Assembly (NCBI RefSeq): GCF_034263275.1 | Contig: NZ_CP139559.1 | Coordinates: forward strand, 1,612,001-1,676,000 | Direction: 5' to 3' | Origin: Mucilaginibacter sp. cycad4 | GTDB taxonomy: Bacteria > Bacteroidota > Bacteroidia > Sphingobacteriales > Sphingobacteriaceae | DNA length: 64,000 nt | Shown: positions 9,581-18,203 of the stretch, piece by piece | Layout of the letters: every line of letters starts with the position of its first letter | Position numbering within the stretch: the first letter of the stretch is position 1 | The notes under the pieces: model-generated | Databases searched by the model: none | What the model saw: the letters and a program-made list of their open reading frames with translations, nothing else | Told to the model about the DNA's origin: nothing | Program-made: the position numbers and the translations under genes

Positions 9581-10447
9581 TCAGGAGTTTCCTTTGTTAA
9601 AGCCTACGGCATCCCTGAAATGTAAAGGAGAAACGCCTGCATGTTTTTTAAAGTAACGGCTAAAATAAAACTCATCAGTGAAGCCCATTTCATGTGCAAT
9701 CAATTTGACGGGTTTAGCTGTAAGATAAAGCTCCCGTTTGGTTTCTGTTATGACCCGCTCTGTGATCAGATCTGATAAATTCTTATAAAAATGACGCTTG
9801 CTGATATTATTGAGCACTGTAATTGAGGTGTTTAACAGGCGGGCATAATCCCCGGGGCGGTGATAAGATCTGAAGTTTTTTTCAATCGCTTCTTTTAGGG
9901 TATATATGTGCTGTGGTTCTTTTATGATTGTTGCCTGGTCAGCTTTCCGTCCTTCAATTTTTATTCCCGATGCATTTATCAGCAAAATCTTTAAATAGGA
10001 TAGCAGTACTTCAGACTGCGCAATGCCGGGTTGTTGCATTTCAGATCGCATGCCATCGATACATGTTAAGATCGATTTCCTGTTAGAGGGAGATAAGTCT
10101 GTAACCGGCGATTCATAAATATTATTAAAGAGGATTCCGTTGCAGGAAACTTCGTGCCGGTGCTGATGAAGGCAAAAAAAATCCGGATGAAAATTAATCA
10201 TTACGCCTTTCAGGTTTCCTTTGCTTTTAATACAAAAGGCCTGGTAAAGCGAGAAACAAATTAAACAACTTTTGTTAAAATTATATTCGGAAAAATCGGC
10301 AACAACGGTACCTTCCCCCTCCATGACCAACATCACCGAAAAAGTATTAAACCTGTTAAAATCAGGAAACGTGTTGTTACTAAAAGGGCTGATGCTAAAC
10401 AATAACTGCCTATTTTGATCAGTAAGCTCCAATCTGGTGTCGTCCAT
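9581..10447 (-). CDS. AraC family transcriptional regulator
   Basis: 288 residues from ATG at 10447, chosen because AAGGAAAG lies just upstream. The same frame is open to 10546, but that extension is hydrophobic and unlike the family. The N-terminal half is a cupin-like sensor region (FNTFSVMLVMEGEGTVVADF). The C-terminal 100 residues are an AraC DNA-binding domain with two helix-turn-helices, the second around LIAHEMGFTDEFYFSRYFKK and GVSPLHFRD. Inducer and targets are unknown. It sits downstream of the DUF1348 gene on the same strand, but a strong terminator hairpin (10561-10597) separates them. It could regulate that gene or the AraC-FtsX fusion gene. Confidence 0.85.
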   Translation of the reverse strand: MDDTRLELTDQNRQLLFSISPFSNNTFPDFNRFNTFSVMLVMEGEGTVVADFSEYNFNKSCLICFSLYQAFCIKSKGNLKGVMINFHPDFFCLHQHRHEVSCNGILFNNIYESPVTDLSPSNRKSILTCIDGMRSEMQQPGIAQSEVLLSYLKILLINASGIKIEGRKADQATIIKEPQHIYTLKEAIEKNFRSYHRPGDYARLLNTSITVLNNISKRHFYKNLSDLITERVITETKRELYLTAKPVKLIAHEMGFTDEFYFSRYFKKHAGVSPLHFRDAVGFNKGNS

Positions 10448-10560
10448 ATCTTTCCTTAAAAAGTAAAAATTACCAGGCATTCGGAATAGGGGCCGGTAAT
10501 TATATATAAAAAGCAAAGTTAAGTTCAAAAAAAGACAATGGCCCAATATTAAAAACCTTG

Positions 10561-10597
10561 GATAACGACCAAAAGCGCCGGGCTTTTGATCGTTATC
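10561..10597 (-). terminator. Rho-independent terminator
   Basis: A 16-bp stem with one mismatch (GATAACGACCAAAAGC paired with GCTTTTGATCGTTATC) around a 5-nt loop. On the minus strand it is followed by GGTTTTTAA. It lies directly after the stop of the 10603-11013 gene. Confidence 0.75.
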
Positions 10598-10602
10598 GGT
10601 TA

Positions 10603-11013
10603 TTAAAGCGACTTTTCGGAAGGTTCAATTGTTTTATCGCTTATACAGCCAAACCGCCTGGTGATTAAACCCGCTTCGTTAAATTCAAGCTGTTCATTCC
10701 CATAGCTATGAAACCATTGACCGTTGCCGTCCTGCCATTCTTCCTGGAACCGTACGGCGTTGCGATTAGCCTTAGCTCCCCAAAGCTCCTTTTTGATGAT
10801 GTAATTTTGCTGTGTACCGAATTTTTCGGCAAGATAATCTTTCACGGCGTTTCTGCCGCTAAGGAAGGTAGTACGGTCTGACCATTCAACATCTGTGGAA
10901 TACAAAAGGGACACTTTCCCGGCATCACACGTGTTCCATTGATCTTCATTAAACTGTAGTTTTTCGGTGGCTGTTTCCTTACTGAAAGGTGGTATTAATT
11001 CTTCGTTTTTCAT
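10603..11013 (-). CDS. DUF1348 / NTF2-like (SnoaL fold) protein
   Basis: 136 residues, soluble, without a signal peptide. Typical DUF1348 features are visible: an N-terminal PPFSKETATEKLQFNEDQWN segment, then RNAVRFQEEWQDGNGQWFHS and GNEQLEFNEAGLITRR. Members adopt the cone-shaped NTF2-like fold that binds small hydrophobic ligands; their biochemical role is mostly unassigned, so no reaction is claimed. It is monocistronic: a strong terminator follows it, and more than 300 bp of upstream DNA separates it from the GAPDH gene end. Confidence 0.8.
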   Translation of the reverse strand: MKNEELIPPFSKETATEKLQFNEDQWNTCDAGKVSLLYSTDVEWSDRTTFLSGRNAVKDYLAEKFGTQQNYIIKKELWGAKANRNAVRFQEEWQDGNGQWFHSYGNEQLEFNEAGLITRRFGCISDKTIEPSEKSL

Positions 11014-11328
11014 CTTATTTCTGATTTAAGACAAAGTTCCCTCTAAAACCCGGGCCGTAACATGGACAGACCTGATAAACGCATGGACTAAATTGTTTTG
11101 GTTTTGCAAAATGCCGGGTTCTGAGCTTTTGTTAAACTAATGTTCTGCTATAAATGATAATGAAAAGGCAAAATCATATGAATAACTGCCGTATCTGCTT
11201 TAAGATTTGCTCATATGTGATATAAGTGCATGGAGCATGACCAGCGTTGCCGGAACGTCTATCGTACGGCTATGACTGTCATTATAAACACCCCGAATGT
11301 AAATTTAATAATGATTTTAACCATGAAA

Positions 11329-11365
11329 AAAAGGAGCAACCGGTCTGCGGTCGGCTGCTCCTTTT
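11329..11365 (-). terminator. Rho-independent terminator after GAPDH gene
   Basis: AAAAGGAGCA (11329-11338) and TGCTCCTTTT (11356-11365) form a perfect 10-bp stem. On the minus strand the second arm runs into a T tract, so it ends the GAPDH transcript. The rest of the 364-bp interval 11014-11377 shows nothing else that I can name; it should hold the promoter of the 10603-11013 gene. Confidence 0.85.
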
Positions 11366-11377
11366 GATGTATTGAGC

Positions 11378-12379
11378 TTATATTTTTGATGCAATAAATT
11401 GAGTTACCTCGGCCAGCCTGTTGCTGAAGCCCCATTCATTATCATACCATGATGCAATTGAAAGCAGATCACCCTGTTTGAAGGTTAAAGGAAGGTCCAT
11501 TAACGCTGAATGTGAATCACCAACTATCCTCGCCGATGACCATTCTTCCTCCAGTACATCCATTACGCCCTGCAGTTCGCCTGCTGCTGCCGCCTTGCGG
11601 AAGGCGTCATTAACTTCATCTACGGTACACGGCTTTGTGGTAATGAGGTTCAATTCGGCGATACTGCCGGTCCGGGTTGGTACCCGGTAAGCTTTACCTG
11701 TAACCTTCAAATCATTCCAGATAAACTGCAGGGCTTTGGCAGCTCCGGAGGAGGAGGGGATAATATTTTCTGCTGCTGCCCAGGAGTCGCGGCGGTCCTT
11801 CATTGGCTGGTCGGTAAGCGACTGCGAGTTGGTATAGGAATGCACGGTAGAAAAAAGCCCGTATTCGATGCCGAACTGTTCCCTGATCACTTTGATCGGC
11901 GCTGCCAGCGCGTTCGTTGTACAGCTCCCCATGCTAACGATATGGTGTTTTGCAGGATCAAAGTGCTCCAGGTTAATGCCCTTTAACAGAACTGCGTCGC
12001 AATCCGTGAGGGATTTGCTCGGCGCACTGACTAATACATATTTGGCGCCACGGTCCAGGTGCACTTGTGCGCCTTCCCGTTTAGTTCCCCGGCCGGAGCA
12101 GTCTACCACCAGGTCTACACCTAAATCGCCCCAGTTGGGAACACCGCCCGCTGAGTCAACATAAGCGATTTCATGATCATTGAGGACAAACCCTTTGTCA
12201 TTTGATGCCGCTTTACCTTTCCAGTGGCCGTAGTTGGTATCTACACTGAAAAGCGCGGTAAGCGTTTTCAGGTCTTTTACGTCCGCTACCGCGGTCGGAA
12301 CAAAAAGCTCCCGGTCTAAGCCGATCCGTAACAATTGACGGCCAATGCGTCCGAAACCATAAACTGCAATTTTTTTCAT
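11378..12379 (-). CDS. gap: Glyceraldehyde-3-phosphate dehydrogenase-like NAD(P) enzyme
   Basis: 333 residues from ATG at 12379 (MKKIAVYGFGRIGRQ). An upstream in-frame ATG at 12421 would add 14 residues before the Rossmann strand and is less likely. The N-terminal GFGRIGR dinucleotide-binding motif, catalytic Cys153 in GSCTTNALAAP and His180 in TVHSYTNSQ are present. So are NIIPSSSGAAKA and the C-terminal SWYDNEWGFSNR signature. It oxidises glyceraldehyde 3-phosphate with phosphate and NAD(P). It is somewhat divergent: the usual second Cys of CTTNC is Ala, and the substrate loop is DSWAAAENIIP. It stands alone rather than in a glycolytic cluster, so it could be a second, biosynthetic or erythrose-4-phosphate-type isoenzyme. 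Confidence 0.88.
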   Translation of the reverse strand: MKKIAVYGFGRIGRQLLRIGLDRELFVPTAVADVKDLKTLTALFSVDTNYGHWKGKAASNDKGFVLNDHEIAYVDSAGGVPNWGDLGVDLVVDCSGRGTKREGAQVHLDRGAKYVLVSAPSKSLTDCDAVLLKGINLEHFDPAKHHIVSMGSCTTNALAAPIKVIREQFGIEYGLFSTVHSYTNSQSLTDQPMKDRRDSWAAAENIIPSSSGAAKALQFIWNDLKVTGKAYRVPTRTGSIAELNLITTKPCTVDEVNDAFRKAAAAGELQGVMDVLEEEWSSARIVGDSHSALMDLPLTFKQGDLLSIASWYDNEWGFSNRLAEVTQFIASKI

Positions 12380-12465
12380 AGTTAATATTTTAGATTGTTC
12401 GCTATTTAAAATTAAATCCAATTGATCCTATAATGTTGTCCCGAATTGGAATAATTACCAAGAAA

Positions 12466-12481
12466 TGTCAAATGTCTGACA
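12466..12481. promoter_or_regulatory. Inverted repeat upstream of the GAPDH gene
   Basis: TGTCA-AATGTC-TGACA is a perfect 5-bp dyad with a 6-bp spacer, 87 bp upstream of the GAPDH start. It is a possible operator. The 362-bp interval 12380-12741 otherwise holds only a decayed sigma-like fragment. Confidence 0.3.
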
Positions 12482-12678
12482 TGCTATGCCCGGTATATGA
12501 AAAGAATTAATGAAATGCACCACCCAACGACAATTTTTTTAATCAGAGGGATATAATCTATTTAAGACTTACTACAGAAAACATCATAACAAGATTATGT
12601 ATTTCAGGAGAAGCGGTTGAAGTAAACAACCTGATCGAGTTTGCAGAAACGGTTTTTTAGTAGTCTGCCTGCACACAG

Positions 12679-12780
12679 CAATTGGTTTTCGGGTTAGGCA
12701 GGGAAGGGGGGAGCTATGAAGAAATTGCCGAAAAGCTCGCGCTATCTAAACAACACATAATACAGGCAAAGCATCGTTGA
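12679..12780 (+). pseudogene. Fragment resembling sigma-70 region 4 helix-turn-helix
   Basis: A short plus-strand frame ending in TGA at 12780 translates with FGLGREGGSYEEIAEKLALS and then KQHI. This resembles the region 4 helix-turn-helix of a group 1/2 sigma factor (FGL...TLEEIGEKL.LSRERV). Frames upstream are interrupted by stops. The end overlaps the 3' end of the minus-strand ECF sigma gene. It is either a decayed gene end or chance similarity. Confidence 0.3.
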
Positions 12781-13326
12781 AACCTGCTTGAAACAGCCCC
12801 TGAGATGTTTCAATGCCACGGTTATCTGGTTTTCAACCGTTCGCTTGGATATTCCCAAGCGGACGGCAATTTCCTGGTTGCTCAAATTATCCATGCGGCT
12901 CATGTAAAATATTTCCTGGCAGCGCTTAGGCAATTTTTCAAGGTAATAACTGAGTTCCTGTAACAATTCCTGGTTTTTGATACGGAAGTCGCCCTGGTTG
13001 TAGTCGGGGCAATTGCCTGCTTCCAGATTATCCAATTCCAGGATAACCGGGGGCTTCGCCGCACGCATGCGATTATAAACCTGGTATCGGATGGCCGAGA
13101 GTAAAAAATTGGGGACAGATTCTATTTCCAGTTGATGCCGGCGATCCCAGATATTCAGGAAAACATCATGTACTGTTTCTTCACTATTTTCACGGTCTTT
13201 CAGATAACGGAGGGCAGTTTTATACAATCTTACCCAGTACCGGTCAAAAAGTACGGCGAATGCGTGCTCATCGTCATTACGTACGGCAAGCCACAGCTCC
13301 TGATCACTAATATGAGAATTGTACAT
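12742..13326 (-). CDS. ECF RNA polymerase sigma factor (FecI-like)
   Basis: 194 residues. Region 2 is visible at about 25-90 (FAVLFDRYWVRLYKTALRYL, then EETVHDVFLNIWDRR), and region 4 at about 125-180 (LPKRCQEIFYMSRMDNLSNQ, then EIAVRLGISKRTVENQI). The length and the ISKRTVENQ helix are typical of Bacteroidota FecI-type sigma factors controlling SusC/SusD loci. Its gene is divergent from the FecR-type anti-sigma gene (13466), with a 139-bp shared promoter region, whereas these pairs are usually co-directional. It should drive the FecR-SusC-SusD genes when the receptor senses its glycan; this is inferred from family and position. Confidence 0.9.
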   Translation of the reverse strand: MYNSHISDQELWLAVRNDDEHAFAVLFDRYWVRLYKTALRYLKDRENSEETVHDVFLNIWDRRHQLEIESVPNFLLSAIRYQVYNRMRAAKPPVILELDNLEAGNCPDYNQGDFRIKNQELLQELSYYLEKLPKRCQEIFYMSRMDNLSNQEIAVRLGISKRTVENQITVALKHLRGCFKQVSTMLCLYYVLFR

Positions 13327-13465
13327 ACAATTGGTTGGATAAAATTAGGAAAAGCCGATCAAAATTATTCAACATTTAAGTCTGGGTGGGAAAAAAAATA
13401 AAAACGTATGTGTGTGCCGGCATAAAATTTACACTAACACAATATAAACCTGCAATTGCAACCTG

Positions 13466-14635
13466 ATGATAACTAAAAACGAGTTCCTTGTGCTGTATGA
13501 AAAATACATGCGCGGCCAATGTACCGATGCTGAAAAACAGCTATTGGATACATACCGCGATGAAATGCAGTTAGCCGACGAGGTTTGGGATGATGAAGAG
13601 GTTAGTGAAACCGATGTACATGCACGGATTTGGCAAAAATTAAGTGAAAGCAGGCAGAACCCTGTTGTCATAATACCTCTTAAACAAACCAGCTACAAAT
13701 GGATATGGGCTGCTGCTTCATTAGTTGCCATAGCTGTATTGGCGGGTTTGCTGTTTATGCCTGTTAAAAAGGATAATGCCACAGGTATCGTAGCTAAGAA
13801 TACTAAAACAACCATACTACCCGGAAGCAACAAGGCATATCTCACTTTGGCAAATGGCGATAAAATAGTGCTTGATGACGCCAAGGATGGCCAGCTGATG
13901 GCGGGGGCCGGCGTAAAAGTGAGTAAAGCGGCCAACGGCGTGGTTGTTTACAAATTTGACAAAAAGCTTGATGAACAAAGGTATCAGGATGTTCCGGAGA
14001 TCAATACGATTACAACCCCCCGCGGCGGCCAATACCAGGTTATATTGGAAGATGGTACCAAAGTACAGCTCAATGCAGCGTCGTATATCAGATTCCCTGA
14101 GTTTTTTACCGGGGCCAGCCGTGAAATAGAATTGAACGGCGAAGCTTATTTCGAGGTAGCAAAAGACAAGGCCCATCCATTTATAGTTAAAGCCAATGGT
14201 ACACGGGTGCAGGTATTGGGCACTCACTTTAATATTAACGCCTATAGCGATAACAGTGATATCACCACCACATTGCTGGAGGGCTCGGTTAAAATGAGCA
14301 AAGGTGAAGCTGCCGTGATGCTTTTGCCGGGACAACAGGGAACAGTAAACCAAAATGGTTCATTAATAACAGTGAGCCAGGCCGATGTTGAAGCTAATAT
14401 GGCCTGGATAAACGGCTTTTTTATTTTTCATGATCAAAGCATAGTGAACATCATGAAGCAGGTGAGCCGGTGGTATGACGTGGATGTTGAGTATCAGGAT
14501 AGCCAGGTTCGGGAAAATGAATTTGGCGGTACAATATCAAAATACAAGGATATTAAGGAGTTGCTTGATAATATTAAGCTTACCGGCAGTATCCACTACA
14601 AAATTGAAGGAAGGAGGGTTATCATTATGAAGTAA
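13466..14635 (+). CDS. FecR-family anti-sigma factor
   Basis: 389 residues. A cytoplasmic N-terminal domain binds the sigma factor (LVLYEKYMRGQCTDAEKQLL). A single membrane helix lies at about 77-98. A periplasmic FecR domain follows, with NTITTPRGGQYQVILEDGTK at about 180-200, FTGASREIELNGEAYFEVAK and HPFIVKANGTRVQVLGTHFN, then a C-terminal DUF4974-type domain. It relays the signal from the STN domain of the adjacent SusC to the divergent ECF sigma factor. SusC starts 136 bp downstream. Confidence 0.92.
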   Translation: MITKNEFLVLYEKYMRGQCTDAEKQLLDTYRDEMQLADEVWDDEEVSETDVHARIWQKLSESRQNPVVIIPLKQTSYKWIWAAASLVAIAVLAGLLFMPVKKDNATGIVAKNTKTTILPGSNKAYLTLANGDKIVLDDAKDGQLMAGAGVKVSKAANGVVVYKFDKKLDEQRYQDVPEINTITTPRGGQYQVILEDGTKVQLNAASYIRFPEFFTGASREIELNGEAYFEVAKDKAHPFIVKANGTRVQVLGTHFNINAYSDNSDITTTLLEGSVKMSKGEAAVMLLPGQQGTVNQNGSLITVSQADVEANMAWINGFFIFHDQSIVNIMKQVSRWYDVDVEYQDSQVRENEFGGTISKYKDIKELLDNIKLTGSIHYKIEGRRVIIMK

Positions 14636-14771
14636 CCTCATACTTACATAATGCTATCCTTAATGAAATAACCAGGAGCGTTCGTACCGCCCCTGGCACA
14701 ATGCTACGGATAGCAATCAGGTCAGTTAACGATCATTTTTCTCACAACCAATTATTTAACCTAACATTCAA

Positions 14772-17700
14772 ATGTACAAAAATTCTACTGCATTAAAGCG
14801 CGGGCAGGTACCCCGTGCTCTATCAAAAATATTTCTGATCATGAAATTGTCGTTCTTTTTGTGTTTGGTTTCCATACTTCAGGTAAGTGCCTCAACAACA
14901 TTTGCACAAAGGATAAGCCTTAGTAAAAATAACGCCTCGCTTGTTGAAACGCTTAAAGACATTCACAGGCAAAGCGGATATAGCGTGCTCTACAATTCCA
15001 AAATGCTAAAAAAAGCTCTTCCTGTAAATGTCGACCTTAAAGATGCCGCTTTAGATGAAGCGCTGAAGCAATGTTTCCGCGATCAGCCCTTTAGTTACGT
15101 AGTCAACAATACCACCATTGTGGTTACACCCAAGCCGGCCGAAAATAAACCGGTACAGCTTATCACAGTTACAGGTTCGGTAAAAGATCAGAAAGGACTG
15201 CCTTTGCCGGGTGTAACTATAAAGGTAAAAGGAACCAATACAGGTGCACAAACCAACTTAGATGGTAATTATACCATCGCAGTAAATGACAACAGTGCCG
15301 TGTTGGTTTTCTCCTTTATAGGTTTCGTTAACCAGGAAGTATCCGTTGGTAATCAAACCAAAATTGATATTGTACTAAAGGAACAAACATCGGCACTTAA
15401 CGAAATTGTTGTGGTTGGTTACGGTACACAAAAGAAAGTGAACCTTACAGGTGCTGTATCATCGGTTACCGGTGAAACGCTGAATAAACGCCCTGTTGTT
15501 AATACAGCTTCAATGCTGGAAGGCCTGGCCCCGGGTGTGCAGGTTAATACAGGTTCGGGCGAGCCGGGAAATGAGAGCGTATCTATCCGCATCCGTGGTA
15601 ACAGCACATTCAGCGGCGCAGGTTCAGATCCACTGGTATTGATAGATGGTGTTCCCGGTAACTTTAGCGACCTTAACCCAACCGATATCGACAATGTATC
15701 GGTATTGAAAGACGCTGCTTCTGCATCTATATACGGCTCAAGGGCTGCCAATGGTGTGGTATTGGTAACAACCAAACAAGGTAAAGCCGGACAAATGTCT
15801 GTAACTTATGATGGTAATTTAGGCTACTATAGCCCTACTAAAATGTTTAAACTGGTAACTAACTCCGCCCAATATATGGAGATGTTTAATCAGGCGCGCA
15901 TTAACAGCGGAACAACGGACCCTAATTCTCTTTATCCGCAGGATCAGATTGATCTATATCGTACCAGTACAGATAAACTACACTATCCAAATACCGATTG
16001 GCTGGGTTTGATATTCAGAACTGCACCTACCCAAAACCATAACCTAACCTTTAGCGGCGGTAATGAAAAAACCACGTACAATGTGTCGTTAGGGTATGTT
16101 GATCAGGATGGTATTGAAAGGGGCTTTGATTATAAACGATATAGTGCACGTATCAATCTAACTTCAAAAATTAACGATCATATAAAATTTGGTACCAATG
16201 TATTATTAAAATCAGGCACAAGGGGTGCTGTGGCCGGCAATCCTTCATCACCCAGCCAATGGGATGGCTCTTCGATGGACCTTTTCCTTTCGGCCATGTC
16301 GCAAGCGCCTACTTACGGCCCCTATTTAACTGATGGCAGCGGACATTACACCTACAAAGCTTACGACTTTGAGTACAACAACAAAAACCCTATAGCCGTA
16401 CTGGATCAAAACTTCAGGAGGATCACTAATGATTACGCCGTAAACGCGCAGGGTTGGGTTGAAGTTCAGTTTAATAAAGATTTTTCATGGTACACCAAAG
16501 GCGCGGTGAACTTTAACATGAATAAATACAAGGATTTTAAAGCCACCCTTGATGAGTATAATTTTAAAACAAATCAACTGGCAACATCGCTTGATCTTGG
16601 TAAAGGTTTAACCGACCAGGACGAACAAACTGTATACACCAATCTATTTAGCTACTTAAACTATGCACATAATTTTCATGGGCATAACATTAAGGCGCAA
16701 TTTGGTTACAGCATTGAGCAAAGTAAATATCAATACTTACAAGGCTATCGCAAAAACTTCCCCGACCTGGATTTACAAGAGTTGAATGCAGGCGGTTCGG
16801 ATATACAAAACGCTTACGGCAGCAGCAATCAATGGGCCTTAATGTCTTACTTCGGTCGTTTAAATTATGATTATAAGGGTCGTTACCTGTTAGAAGCTAA
16901 TGTGCGTGATGACGGAAGTTCAAAATTTTCGGGCAAGAACAAATGGGGCATATTTCCGTCCTTTTCGGCAGGATGGCGGGTTACCGAAGAGCCTTTTGTA
17001 AAGGCCATGAACTTAACCTGGCTGGATAATTTCAAGCTAAGAGGTTCATGGGGGCAGTTGGGGAATCAGAATATAGTAATTAACGGATATGGAGCCAATT
17101 ATCCATATCAGGCATTGTTAAATTTCACCGGCAACTATTCTTTTGATAATTCGACACTGATAACAGGTGTAGCTCAGCAAAACCTGAACAATCCGGCTAT
17201 TAAGTGGGAAACCACCACTATGACCGATATCGGTTTGGATGTTACCATTTTCAAAAATTTTAATTTAACCGCCGATTGGTATAACAAAACAACATCCGAT
17301 ATTTTAAGGCAGGCCCAGGTTACCGCAGCTGTGGGCTTAAGTGCGCCTACTATCAATGATGGCTCGGTGAACAACAGGGGTATTGAGCTTGGTATATCAT
17401 ATAATAACGTAATAACCGATGGCGCTTTAAGAGGCTTAGCCTTTAATGTAGGGGCAAATGTTGATCATAATCGGAATAAACTGGTAAAATTTGGTCAAAC
17501 TGAAATCAATGATTATAAGATCAATCAAAACGGGCAGCCATGGAATTCATTCTATATGCTTCAGGTTATCGGCATATTCCAGTCGGCACAAGAGGTAGCT
17601 AATTCCCCTAAACAGTTTTCAGACTCTACCTTACCCGGCGACCTAAAATATAAGGACGTAAATGGCGATGGTAAAATTGATCAGAATGATCGTGCCATTA

Positions 17701-18194
17701 TCGGCGGTGTTTATCCAAAATTAAATTACTCATTTAACTTGTCGGCCAGCTTTAAAGGCTTTGACCTTTCGGCCATGATGCAGGGGGTTTATGGGGTGAA
17801 ATCATACGTTTCGGGATGGGGCACTATACCTTTTGTGCAAGGATCATCGCCAACCACCGATTGGTTAGACGCCTGGACGCCCGAGCATCCTTCAACCACA
17901 ATGCCGCGCATTTATTTCGGGCAAAGCGCACCGGATAAGATCGGTCGCAGGTCTACTTTCTTTCTGCAGGATGCATCTTATTTAAGGCTTAAAAACCTGG
18001 TATTTGGTTATACCATTCCGGCACAGCTCACCAAAAAAATAGGTGTTAACCGGTTGCGGATTTATTTTGCCGGTGATAACCTGTTAACCATAACCAAATT
18101 TAAAGGCCTTGACCCTGAACGCTATGGCAGTGGAGACCAGGTGCAGTACCCGCAAAATAAAATCTACTCTTTTGGTTTGAACGTTTCTTTTTAA
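14772..18194 (+). CDS. SusC/RagA TonB-dependent outer-membrane receptor with STN domain
   Basis: 1140 residues. After the signal peptide (cleavage near STTFAQ, about residue 46) comes an STN signalling domain (about 50-115, SLVETLKDIHRQSGYSVLYN). A carboxypeptidase-regulatory-like domain follows (about 128-210, GSVKDQKGLPLPGVTIKVKG), with the conserved NEIVVVGYGTQKK link. Then come the plug (SVSIRIRGNSTF, VLIDGVPGNFSDLNPTDID, SIYGSRAANGVVLVTTK) and a 22-strand-type barrel ending in NKIYSFGLNVSF. It imports oligosaccharides energised by TonB, and its STN domain should contact the FecR protein upstream. It is followed 9 bp later by its SusD partner. Confidence 0.95.
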   Translation: MYKNSTALKRGQVPRALSKIFLIMKLSFFLCLVSILQVSASTTFAQRISLSKNNASLVETLKDIHRQSGYSVLYNSKMLKKALPVNVDLKDAALDEALKQCFRDQPFSYVVNNTTIVVTPKPAENKPVQLITVTGSVKDQKGLPLPGVTIKVKGTNTGAQTNLDGNYTIAVNDNSAVLVFSFIGFVNQEVSVGNQTKIDIVLKEQTSALNEIVVVGYGTQKKVNLTGAVSSVTGETLNKRPVVNTASMLEGLAPGVQVNTGSGEPGNESVSIRIRGNSTFSGAGSDPLVLIDGVPGNFSDLNPTDIDNVSVLKDAASASIYGSRAANGVVLVTTKQGKAGQMSVTYDGNLGYYSPTKMFKLVTNSAQYMEMFNQARINSGTTDPNSLYPQDQIDLYRTSTDKLHYPNTDWLGLIFRTAPTQNHNLTFSGGNEKTTYNVSLGYVDQDGIERGFDYKRYSARINLTSKINDHIKFGTNVLLKSGTRGAVAGNPSSPSQWDGSSMDLFLSAMSQAPTYGPYLTDGSGHYTYKAYDFEYNNKNPIAVLDQNFRRITNDYAVNAQGWVEVQFNKDFSWYTKGAVNFNMNKYKDFKATLDEYNFKTNQLATSLDLGKGLTDQDEQTVYTNLFSYLNYAHNFHGHNIKAQFGYSIEQSKYQYLQGYRKNFPDLDLQELNAGGSDIQNAYGSSNQWALMSYFGRLNYDYKGRYLLEANVRDDGSSKFSGKNKWGIFPSFSAGWRVTEEPFVKAMNLTWLDNFKLRGSWGQLGNQNIVINGYGANYPYQALLNFTGNYSFDNSTLITGVAQQNLNNPAIKWETTTMTDIGLDVTIFKNFNLTADWYNKTTSDILRQAQVTAAVGLSAPTINDGSVNNRGIELGISYNNVITDGALRGLAFNVGANVDHNRNKLVKFGQTEINDYKINQNGQPWNSFYMLQVIGIFQSAQEVANSPKQFSDSTLPGDLKYKDVNGDGKIDQNDRAIIGGVYPKLNYSFNLSASFKGFDLSAMMQGVYGVKSYVSGWGTIPFVQGSSPTTDWLDAWTPEHPSTTMPRIYFGQSAPDKIGRRSTFFLQDASYLRLKNLVFGYTIPAQLTKKIGVNRLRIYFAGDNLLTITKFKGLDPERYGSGDQVQYPQNKIYSFGLNVSF

Positions 18195-18203
18195 TTAGCC
18201 CAC

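Noticed and set aside
13817..14353. 178-residue minus-strand frame inside the FecR gene
   Set aside because: Antisense to well-supported FecR domain codons.
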